Positions 24,358-32,200 of a DNA stretch of 37,347 nt are shown here, piece after piece; the first letter of the stretch is position 1, and each line of letters begins with the position of its first letter. Source of the stretch: Candidatus Glassbacteria bacterium (GTDB lineage Bacteria; Gemmatimonadota; Glassbacteria; GWA2-58-10); the NCBI GenBank assembly GCA_019456185.1, contig VRUH01000017.1, positions 1 through 37,347 of the forward strand, read 5' to 3'. The notes below the pieces were generated by a model, which ran no database searches, was not told the origin of the DNA, and saw only the letters and a list, made by a program, of their open reading frames with translations. Both the position numbers and the translations under genes were made by a program.

Positions 24358-25848
24358 ATGAAGGATGATCTCTACAAACTATGGCCCGATGCTCAACAAT
24401 TACTTGATAAAGGAAATTGGCGTTTAGCTTTAATTCATTGGGCTATCGTAATCGAAAAAATGATTTCAAAAAATTCCTTTAAAGCAAAATATGCGAAGTA
24501 TACGCGGGAAATTGTGAAAATTGCAAAAAAAGATTGTGGTGATGATGAAGTAGTAGCGCGTACTGCATGCCAAGACATTCTGATAGGTGCTGTTACCAAT
24601 TTAGTGAATACAGGAAGGGCCGGTAAAAGACTTCCAAAGTTAACAAACTATTTTGCCTGTGAGCACGAAAGAAAAATATTTTGGCTTAATAGTGATTATA
24701 AAGAGTGGATATTACAATGGGCATATTGGGCTTTTGCTGGACGACTGGCAACTCATGGCGGATTGGCAAGGCTGTTTATTGTTTTTGGATTTCTATCTGC
24801 AACTATCTTTTCCTTTTTCTATATTGGCGGCTTGGAATGGACTGATCGTAGCAGTACCGACCCTATTCTTTGGTACCACTATTTTTACTTCAGCGGTCTG
24901 ACTCTTACTACACTAGGATATGGTGACCTTCACCCTATTCCCTCAAGTATGTTCCATTGCTTCATTTCTATAATTGAAGCAGTGGTTGGATATCTTCTCC
25001 TTGGCCTTATGGTATCTGGTTTTATCCAATTCAACACTATGCCTTCCTGGCCGCACAAAGAAGATATTAATGATAAAATCAAAACTTACTTAAACTTATG
25101 GGATATAGAGCAATCCCTCATTAATTCAGATGAAAATCCAAAAATGAATATTGAATCTATCCCTTTGACAGAGCGGGAAATCGAAATAATTGAGGATTTG
25201 CGCGCGGAGTATGGCGAACTTTCTGATGAGTTCTGTACATCTATCGGGGCACTATTTCGTCAGACGCGTATACTCTTAACTGCGGTCGCCGAAAGAGCCG
25301 ATAATGGACTTTTTGAGAGTCATTTAGCACTTTTAGGTATTCTGAACCGTGCGCATGAGTTGCTACAAGGTGGGATTCAACAAGTTACATGTTCAAACAG
25401 GCATGTTTGGGGGGCATGTTTCCGAGGCTTGATTGAGACTTACGGCGCTATAGCGTGGGTCAACGAAAAACCATCCAGTCTGCCAAGTCTTATTCAAAAT
25501 GAAGGGACTAGTATAGGCAAGTTATTGGCTGTCGCATACAAAAGAATAAATGGTCTCAAGAAGAGCTATAAAAGTCTCAGCAGTTTGGTACATCCTCAAA
25601 GTAAATCTCTCTTACTGGGAATGATACCGTTAAGTGGTGCTCAGATGCATGCTTTTTTCGCTGTACCTGCACCAAGCCTATCTGAAAACGAAGTGAAATC
25701 GGGTCTAGAGGATTTGGTTGGTATTTGTGTACTCATTCATGAAGAAATACAAGCGCTGATCGACTTACATCCGGAGGTAATCAATAGCGGAAAACTTGTA
25801 GGGAGAATTGAGTGGAAAGGCAAACCTCCTGATTCGTCAGAAAAATAA
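24358..25848 (+). CDS. Potassium-channel-like membrane protein with large cytosolic flanks
   Basis: A 496-residue protein. Residues 1-130 are charged and soluble, mostly helical by appearance. Residues 137-158 and 201-223 are two hydrophobic segments around a pore loop with a canonical potassium filter, TLGYGD (185-190), so it is an Ion_trans_2-type two-segment channel. Residues 240-496 are soluble; a SLVHPQSKSLLL segment (409-420) with preceding helices recalls HEPN/DUF5677-like domains, but I cannot confirm this. No ligand-binding motif (cNMP or RCK) is obvious. The gene is strikingly AT-rich: I count 17 of 60 G/C at 24421-24480, against 44 of 60 at 24121-24180 in the gene before it, so it is probably acquired. 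AGAAG lies just before the ATG. A terminator overlaps its stop. Confidence 0.8.
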   Translation: MKDDLYKLWPDAQQLLDKGNWRLALIHWAIVIEKMISKNSFKAKYAKYTREIVKIAKKDCGDDEVVARTACQDILIGAVTNLVNTGRAGKRLPKLTNYFACEHERKIFWLNSDYKEWILQWAYWAFAGRLATHGGLARLFIVFGFLSATIFSFFYIGGLEWTDRSSTDPILWYHYFYFSGLTLTTLGYGDLHPIPSSMFHCFISIIEAVVGYLLLGLMVSGFIQFNTMPSWPHKEDINDKIKTYLNLWDIEQSLINSDENPKMNIESIPLTEREIEIIEDLRAEYGELSDEFCTSIGALFRQTRILLTAVAERADNGLFESHLALLGILNRAHELLQGGIQQVTCSNRHVWGACFRGLIETYGAIAWVNEKPSSLPSLIQNEGTSIGKLLAVAYKRINGLKKSYKSLSSLVHPQSKSLLLGMIPLSGAQMHAFFAVPAPSLSENEVKSGLEDLVGICVLIHEEIQALIDLHPEVINSGKLVGRIEWKGKPPDSSEK

Positions 25849-25900
25849 TGGCCTATCCGTAGGCAAGAACATTAACGTCTCGCGTAGGATAGGCCATTTT
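25847..25900. terminator. Bidirectional hairpin terminator between convergent genes
   Basis: A perfect 12-base inverted repeat, AATGGCCTATCC (25847-25858) with GGATAGGCCATT (25887-25898), has T-rich tails on both strands (TTTT after the right arm; TTATTTTTC on the minus strand). It begins at the stop codon of the channel gene and lies 43 bases past the stop of the opposing 112-residue gene, so it can serve both. The loop of 28 bases is long for a simple terminator. Confidence 0.7.
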
Positions 25901-25943
25901 GCATTACGCAGATAGAGCTTGATGTAGGTGCCTAAAAAATATA

Positions 25944-26282
25944 CTAATTAGCTTCGAACTCGGTGACGCTCACAACGCTATCACCACCAACCATAATTGG
26001 TACTCCCTCCTTGATTCCCCGCTTCCAGGTGCAGATAAAAAACGTACCGGGCTCTTCTTCTGGCCCTGTTGATTGCAGAATTAGAAGTACTAGTTCACCT
26101 GTACGCTCATACACTTCCCCGACGACCGCATCCAAAAATACACGGCCTTTTCGATGTTTAATCCTGTGAAACCTTTTCTCCGAAAAGTTCCACCCTACCA
26201 CTTCTTTTGCATGCTTTTTCGCTGCTTCGCAGACAGCTTCTGCTGTCTTGCTATCTCTTGCTGCGGGAACGAAAAATTGCAT
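25944..26282 (-). CDS. Small protein of unknown function in the AT-rich island
   Basis: A 112-residue protein from ATG 26282, preceded by GGAGG; an upstream ATG six codons earlier is less likely. I do not recognise the family. It looks soluble and alpha/beta: an N-terminal helix (SKTAEAVCEAAKKHAKEV), a basic stretch (FSEKRFHRIKHRKGR), then strands (FLDAVVGEVYER, ELVLLILQSTG, TFFICTWKRG, VPIMVGGDSVVSVTEFE). It has no signal peptide or membrane segment. It faces the channel gene across a shared terminator and has its own likely promoter and a leader hairpin at 26303-26318 (AGTTGA-AAAA-TCAACT), which could be an operator. Composition is lower in GC than the flanks, suggesting it arrived with the channel gene. 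Confidence 0.65.
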   Translation of the reverse strand: MQFFVPAARDSKTAEAVCEAAKKHAKEVVGWNFSEKRFHRIKHRKGRVFLDAVVGEVYERTGELVLLILQSTGPEEEPGTFFICTWKRGIKEGVPIMVGGDSVVSVTEFEAN

Positions 26283-26346
26283 TGCTCCTCCCTTCCACAT
26301 TGAGTTGAAAAATCAACTTCCTCCACCCGCCAATGCAACATTCGTA

Positions 26347-26442
26347 ATGCGCTTTATCCTTTTTTATAGTATAATATTGCTCCTTACAATTGCAATGGTT
26401 ATTCTCATTGCATATTTTACTGAAAAACATTTAGCCGTATAA
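26347..26442 (+). CDS. Possible 31-residue single-pass membrane peptide
   Basis: A short frame from ATG 26347 encodes a basic N-terminus (MRF), one hydrophobic helix (about residues 4-24) and a charged tail (TEKHLAV). There is no clear ribosome site, and its opening bases lie under the likely minus-strand promoter of the 112-residue gene. It ends just before a terminator. AT-rich sequence can give such hydrophobic frames by chance, so this is a weak call. Confidence 0.25.
   Translation: MRFILFYSIILLLTIAMVILIAYFTEKHLAV
26368..26395 (-). promoter_or_regulatory. Candidate sigma-70 promoter for the 112-residue gene
   Basis: On the minus strand TTGCAA (26395-26390), a 16-base spacer and TATACT (26373-26368) lie about 85 bases upstream of ATG 26282. 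The -10 matches at five of six bases. The leader between contains the hairpin at 26303-26318. Confidence 0.5.
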
Positions 26443-26444
26443 TA

Positions 26445-26474
26445 AAACCGCCGGAGTCTCCCCCGGCGGTTTTT
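26445..26474 (-). terminator. Rho-independent terminator of the phosphofructokinase genes
   Basis: A 10-base stem AAACCGCCGG (26445-26454) / CCGGCGGTTT (26463-26472), loop of 8, lies 22 bases past the phosphofructokinase stop at 26497. On the minus strand it is followed by TTTTATT; on the plus strand by TTTTT, so it may be bidirectional. The same CCGCCGG/CCGGCGG core recurs at 29160-29179. Confidence 0.85.
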
Positions 26475-26496
26475 CCGTCTATTATGTTAGCCTTTC

Positions 26497-27714
26497 TTAC
26501 TTTCCCTTGACAATACTCACGTTGTGCAGGCGGCCCATGACCGGCAGCTCGCCCACCAGCGGCAGGGCGTAGTCGATAAACTTCTGCGAAACCCCGTTGG
26601 TCCCCTCGATATACTCCCTGGGCATGGTGATCGTGTTCTTGGCCACCTTGTTGATGTCCACCACTTCGTAATCCACCTCGTAGGGTTCGTTGCCGAGGCG
26701 CTTGATCGCGATACTGCCCTCGTAGCGGCCGTTGACCGCGGCGCGGACAGCCTCCTCGCCCACCCTGCGCGCCTCGGCGGCGTCGGTCTCGGAGACGATT
26801 GTCGGGAAGCAGCGCTGGAGATAACCGAACGTGTCGCAGCGCACCCGCTTGATCTTCATCTTGCCCCTGACCAGCCCGACCAGCGAGTCGCCCAGCGCGC
26901 CGGTGCCGGAGAGCTGGACATTGCCGTGAGAGTCTTTCTCGACATTCCGGACCAGCTTCTGGATAATCGGCATGCCTTTCTCGTCGTGGACCCCCTCGCT
27001 GACCGCCACCACACAGCGGCCGTACTTCCTGTACACCTTCTCGATATCGGCGACAAAGGCCTCGGTGTCGAAAGGGATCTCGGGCAGGTAGACCAGGTGC
27101 GGCCCGTCGTCCCTGCCGTTCTTGCCCAGCACGCTGGCGGCGGTGAGGAAGCCCGCGTGACGGCCCATCACCACGCCGATATACACGCCCGGCAGGCTGA
27201 GGTTATCGAGGTTGATCCCCTGGTAGGCCATCGCCACGAACCGTCCCGCCGAGCCGAAGCCCGGACAGTGGTCCGTTTCCTTGAGGTCGTTGTCGATCGT
27301 TTTCGGGATATGGAACGCGTGGAACTCGTACTGGGCGTCCTTGGCGAACTCGTTGATGATATGCGCGGTCTCGGCGCTGTCGTTGCCGCCGATATAGAAG
27401 AAATAGCGCACGCCGTGCTTGCGGAAGTTGTCGAAAATGACGTGGCACTCGTCCTTGGTCACTTTCTTGCGCACGCTGCGCAGGGCGCTCGAGGGAGTGC
27501 GGGTGACCAGTTCGAGGTTATCCAGGCTCTCGGCCCGCAGGCTGATGAAATTCTCCGTGAGGATGCCTTCCACGCCGTTAAGCGCGCCGTAGAAATCCGT
27601 AATCTCCGCATATTTGCTCGCCTCGAGCACCGCGCCGATCAGACTCTGGTTGATTACGTTGGTCGGTCCTCCCGACTGCCCGATCACGGCCCTTCCCTTG
27701 TATGCGCTGCCCAT
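26497..27714 (-). CDS. pfp: 6-phosphofructokinase, probable pyrophosphate-dependent type
   Basis: A 405-residue phosphofructokinase. Conserved blocks are AVIGQSGGPTNVINQSL (nucleotide/PPi loop), YFFYIGGNDSAETAH, IPKTIDNDL (catalytic TIDND), GFGSAGRF, VVMGRHAGFLTAAS, and VAVSEGVHDEKG. ATP enzymes have GGDGS/T and often PGTIDND; here the second position after GG is D (GGND) and the lysine PKTIDND is present, which is the usual PPi-dependent signature. The first D is N, as in a subset of PPi enzymes. The reaction interconverts fructose-6-phosphate and fructose-1,6-bisphosphate and would be reversible with PPi. AGGAG lies seven bases before ATG 27714. It follows the second phosphofructokinase gene by 84 bases on the same strand and ends at a strong terminator. 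Confidence 0.88.
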   Translation of the reverse strand: MGSAYKGRAVIGQSGGPTNVINQSLIGAVLEASKYAEITDFYGALNGVEGILTENFISLRAESLDNLELVTRTPSSALRSVRKKVTKDECHVIFDNFRKHGVRYFFYIGGNDSAETAHIINEFAKDAQYEFHAFHIPKTIDNDLKETDHCPGFGSAGRFVAMAYQGINLDNLSLPGVYIGVVMGRHAGFLTAASVLGKNGRDDGPHLVYLPEIPFDTEAFVADIEKVYRKYGRCVVAVSEGVHDEKGMPIIQKLVRNVEKDSHGNVQLSGTGALGDSLVGLVRGKMKIKRVRCDTFGYLQRCFPTIVSETDAAEARRVGEEAVRAAVNGRYEGSIAIKRLGNEPYEVDYEVVDINKVAKNTITMPREYIEGTNGVSQKFIDYALPLVGELPVMGRLHNVSIVKGK

Positions 27715-27798
27715 TCTTCACTCCTTCTCGCACTTATTCAAGTGGTAAATCACTCTGCCCGATGGATCTCTTTTGTAATGTAAAATCGTCGGCCGTCC

Positions 27799-29121
27799 TC
27801 ATTCGCGGAAGCGCACCGGCTGACCCGTAGCCTCGGTAACCGCCAGCCAGAGCATGCTGTCCGGGCTGACCTTCTTCTTGCCCGAGGTCACCGTGGTGAG
27901 CGGGACATGGGTCAGCACATTGTGCCACAGCCCCACCACCATGTCCGTCCGGCCGGTCATCGCCGCATGAACCGCCGCGCGGCCGAGATCGTTGCAGAAC
28001 AAGCTGTCGCTGCTGTTGGCCGGTACGGAGCGGATCAGATAGCTGGGATCGATATATTTGATGTTGATTTTCTCCCCCTGCCCGTCGAACCAGTCCTTGA
28101 TCTTGTCGCGAAGGAACATGCCGATATCCTTGGACATGGTCGAGTACTTGATATTGCCGGACTCGTCATAGGCCAGCTCGCCGTCGCAATGCTCCAGGCC
28201 CGCTCCCTCCGCCACCGCGATTACCGCGTGGCCGCGCTTTTTCAGCCTGTCGCGCAGCATGGTCAGGATTCCGCGCTCGCCCTCGAGGTCGAACTGCACC
28301 TCCGGGATCAGGGTGAAATTGACCACCATGCTGGCCAGGGTGGCGAAACAGGCGATAAATCCGCTGTCGCGGCCCATCAGCTTGACCAGCCCGATCCCGT
28401 TCGGAGCGCCAATTGCCTCGTTGTGTGCGCAGTTGAGCACCCGCGCGGCCTCGTCGACCGCGGTCTCGAAGCCGAATGTCTTGTAGACATAGAGAATATC
28501 GTTATCGATCGTCTTGGGCACGCCGATAACCGCTAGTTTGAGGCCGCGCTCCAGCGCGCAGACGGCCACTTCGTGGGAGGCCCTCAGCGTGCCGTCGCCG
28601 CCGATGGCGAACAGGATGTCGACACCCCATTCCTCGAGCCTGTCGGCAATGACTTCCGGCGAAACTTCGCCCCGTGAGCAGCCCAGCACCGAGCCGCCCA
28701 TCTTCTGGACCCCGTCCACGTAGTCCGGAGTCATCTCCACGGGCAGTTGAGCGTTGTCCGGATCGAACCCGGCCAGGCCGTAGCGCACTCCCAGCACCCG
28801 TTTGACGTTGTAGCGGTAGAACAACTCGAGGTAGATCGACTGGATGACGTTGTTCAAGCCCGGACTGAGGCCGCCGCAGGTGACAATCGCCGCGGTCGCC
28901 ATCCGGGGCGGGAAAAACAGTTTGGCCCGCGGCCCGGCTTTCTCGAAATACAGGCCCTCGCCCTTCTCTTGGCCGGTGGTAATCGATACCTGGTAGGGTA
29001 TTCTTGCATCCTCGGGCACGTAGTCCGGCAGCCCGTCCCCCGGCTCGACCGACAGATTGAGCGGCGACTCGTATTTGCACGGCCCGAGCCTGGCGACCTC
29101 GAGGTCCTTGCTGTTCAACAT
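27799..29121 (-). CDS. pfkA: 6-phosphofructokinase, probable ATP-dependent type with N-terminal extension
   Basis: A 440-residue phosphofructokinase. About 75 residues precede the first conserved block (AAIVTCGGLSPGLNNVIQ), an extension typical of the longer plant/protist-like ATP enzymes. Other blocks are ILFAIGGDGTLRASHEV, GVPKTIDNDI, GFETAVDEA, LVKLMGRDSGFIA, VIAVAEGAGLEHC and, near the C-terminus, IDPSYLIRSVPANSSDSLFCNDLGRAAVH. GGDGT is the ATP-type signature, in contrast to GGND in the neighbouring paralogue; PKTIDND occurs in both. The donor call is by motif only. The ribosome site upstream of ATG 29121 is weak (GGAA). It is the upstream gene of the pair and may be co-transcribed with the PPi-type gene. 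Confidence 0.88.
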   Translation of the reverse strand: MLNSKDLEVARLGPCKYESPLNLSVEPGDGLPDYVPEDARIPYQVSITTGQEKGEGLYFEKAGPRAKLFFPPRMATAAIVTCGGLSPGLNNVIQSIYLELFYRYNVKRVLGVRYGLAGFDPDNAQLPVEMTPDYVDGVQKMGGSVLGCSRGEVSPEVIADRLEEWGVDILFAIGGDGTLRASHEVAVCALERGLKLAVIGVPKTIDNDILYVYKTFGFETAVDEAARVLNCAHNEAIGAPNGIGLVKLMGRDSGFIACFATLASMVVNFTLIPEVQFDLEGERGILTMLRDRLKKRGHAVIAVAEGAGLEHCDGELAYDESGNIKYSTMSKDIGMFLRDKIKDWFDGQGEKINIKYIDPSYLIRSVPANSSDSLFCNDLGRAAVHAAMTGRTDMVVGLWHNVLTHVPLTTVTSGKKKVSPDSMLWLAVTEATGQPVRFRE

Positions 29122-29159
29122 TTTGATGTTCCGTGATAAAAGCCGACCTGGCAGTCAGC

Positions 29160-29179
29160 CCGCCGGAGAGCCCCGGCGG
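29160..29179. repeat. GC hairpin sharing its core with the 26445 terminator
   Basis: CCGCCGG (29160-29166) pairs with CCGGCGG (29173-29179) across a 6-base loop, between the subtilase stop and the phosphofructokinase start. It has no T-run on either strand, so it is not a standard rho-independent terminator. The stem matches that of 26448-26469. Confidence 0.5.
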
Positions 29180-29284
29180 CCCAGCTGCGGAAAGCGTTAA
29201 ATGTTAGCTGTTTGCGAGGAAGTTGTCAAGTCAGATTGCGTTCAGGTGCTGTTGAACACCCTTAACGAACCGGACAGGGCGGAG

Positions 29285-32200
29285 TTAGTTCTTCAGCAGT
29301 TTGAGCAGTTCCAGCAGATCGAATATATTCACCTTGCCGTTGATATCCAGATCCATCGCCAGCCGCTCACTGTCGGTTGGCGATTGCCTGCCGCTGATTA
29401 CTTTCAGCATTGCCAGCAGGTCGAAAATATCCACCTTGCCGTTCAGGTCGCCGTCACCGGCCAGCACGGGACGGAAAACGAGCTGGAGCAACTCATCCGG
29501 CGCATCCGCGGGGTAGCGCGCGAAGTTACCCAGGGTGTCGGTGGCCTCGACAAAATAGCCCACCTCCGCATCCGGCTCCAGGCCGCTCACAACCGCGCTG
29601 AACGAGTTGTCATCCCCGGAAGGCGACATCAGCAGCGTATCGGCCGCCTGGGGGCCTGTCAGCAGGATCGCCGCAACCGTACCGAGGTCCGTATCGGTAA
29701 CCGTGGCGATGATCAGCATCCCGCTGCCGTCGGGCGAGCCCGACAGAGCGGTCGAGGAGATCAGCGGACGGGTGGTGTCGCCGACGTAAAAACTGAAATA
29801 TTCATCGGGTACTTTCTCGGGGCGGATAGCCTGGTTGCCCTGGGTGTCGATTGCCTGGACGTAGTACTGGACCCTGGTGCCCTCCGGGCGCTTGGGCAGC
29901 AGCGCGGCCATGTTCCCGCTGTCATCGACCGCTCCGGCGGTGACCCAGACCCAGCCGGTGAGCTGGGGAGAAAAATCGCGCCAGTAGACCCGCACCTCTT
30001 CCACCGATGAAACGCTGTCGGTGGCGGAGAGCAACAACTGGTAGTTCTGCCGTTCGGGGGCCTGGTTGCGCATGGGCGTAACCGCGAGCGACGGCGGAGT
30101 GGTGTCCAGCCCGCGGACGGCTGCGACCTCGGCCCATTTTACGCGGGCCGCGGCGGCGTTGGCGCGAAGATCGTCCAGGCCCTCCCCGCCCACAATCGCG
30201 AATGCAACGACCAGTTCCTGCTGCGGCTTGAGATAAACCGGCCCGGCGCTGAGAATCTGGCTGTAATCTCCGACGGCGGCGGAAACCGTATCCTTCCACG
30301 GATTGCTGATCATCGCCGCCCATTTCTCCTGACCGCTGAAACCGTCGGCGATATCATCATAGAAATTCAAAATCCTGGCTCCGCCGACCCCCTGGGTCAA
30401 CAGGACGTTGCCGACGTAATAATCCGAACTCCCGTCGAACATGTACATCAGGGCATTTTCCCGTTCATATGCGCCGAAATCGTTATCATTGTCGCTGTTG
30501 ACATCCCAGTCGATATGCTGGGCGACCATCAGTCCCTTTAAAGCGGAATCGGCCGCACCGGCGAGACTGTATTCCACAATTATGAAATCTTCATCCGCGC
30601 TGCCGGCCCAGCCGTAACTTCTCTGACTGACAACAACGCCCAGCGGAACATCGGCATTACTGTCCGCATAGACACCGTGTATTTCCTGGTCAGCGTAGCC
30701 GCCGGGCTGGAAAATTTCCAGGTTGCCGCCGGTGACAGCATTGAAGTCGCGGTTGAAATTTATAACACCGTTATCCCTGTACGAGGCATCGCTGACAGTG
30801 TTCGGACTGTTGGCAATCATCAGTCCGCCCTGGAACAGATGGTCGGGCCGCAAAGCAGATGTCCTGGGATAAACAAACCCGCCGCCATCGTTGTCATCTA
30901 CCCCGACAGTCCCGTAATTAGTGATACTCAGACCGGCCTTGTTGATATCATGAGTGGCGAAAGTTTCCACCGGCGTCGGCGGTTCCCCGCCCACATCGAT
31001 AGCGAACGCCAGGATCTGCGAGTACTCACCGATTGCGAGGTTGACATCGAACGTGCGGATTTCCGCCAGCGGAATGCTCTGCGAGAACGAGAGCGCGAAC
31101 GGCGAGGAGGCGTTATTACCGCTTCCCCCGTTGGAGATACTGCCGTAGCTCACAGCGCCGCTGGTAACCGTCACATCGATGCTGTTGGACGTCACTGTCG
31201 CTGAAACGGACCCCGCCGACAGGCCGTTGTTGGTCAGGGTCAGCACCACGCCGATCTGCTCGCCCGGCGACACCAGGCCGTCAGCTCCGGCTGCCAGCTC
31301 GATCCCGGTGATCGTCAGCCAGGGCCGAGTGGGGCTGCCGGCCAGTGCCACCGCGCTGTCGGCGTTAATCGCGCCATAGCCGAACAGGGTGTCCGGCCCG
31401 GCGACCCCGAGATCGGTGGCCGAGCTGCGCAGGATGTCGTAGACCTCGTCAGGTGTCAGCTCCGGGTTGGCCTGGCGGACCAGGGCGGCCACGCCGGCGG
31501 CCAGCGGGCAGGCGAACGAGGAACCGGTGATATTTCTGTAAAGCAAAGAACTGAACTGTGTGCCATTAGTAGTAATAATTTGATGCCCCGGCGCGACGAT
31601 ATCCGGCTTGATCACGTTGGGGTCGCAGAGCGAGGGGCCGGGCATGCTTTCGCTCGCCCATTGCCAGAGGCTGTCCACCGAAGTGACCGCGAAATAGTTC
31701 GGGCTGTTGGCCGGCGGAGCGACTTTGAATCCGTGTGCTCCGGAACCTGCCCCATAATTCCCGGCCGCCAGGATCGGCACGACGCCGAGCAGCTTCAGGT
31801 TATCCAGCGCTGTCCAGTAATATTCACTGCAGCCCTCGGATGCAGGGTCGGCGAACGACAGGTTGAGGATATCCGGCACATCATCAACTGTCGCCGGGTC
31901 CAGGTCGGGGTCGGCCATCCATTCCATGCATCGCAGAACCGTTTCCGGATCACCGCTATTCACATCGAACGCCTTGGCGGCTATCCATTGCGCGTCGGGT
32001 ACGACACCGATCGTATCGGCGCCGGACTGGGCAACCATGCACCCCATCGTCCCGGTTCCGTGGGTGATGGGATTGTCATCGAATGGGAAAGTGCTGCCGT
32101 CAATCGCATCGAACCAGCTCTCGGTGACAGTTGCCCCGTTGGCGCCGCGCCACTTGGCGGCCAGCGCCGGGTGGGTCCCATCCACCCCCGAGTCGATATT

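Noticed and set aside
26524-27783. A 419-codon plus-strand frame opposite the PPi-type phosphofructokinase
   Set aside because: The minus strand encodes a complete, motif-bearing enzyme; the plus frame is its compositional shadow.
29122-29284. The gap between the phosphofructokinase and subtilase genes as a possible RNA gene
   Set aside because: Only one GC hairpin is visible; there is no cloverleaf, no T-run and no sign of a promoter.
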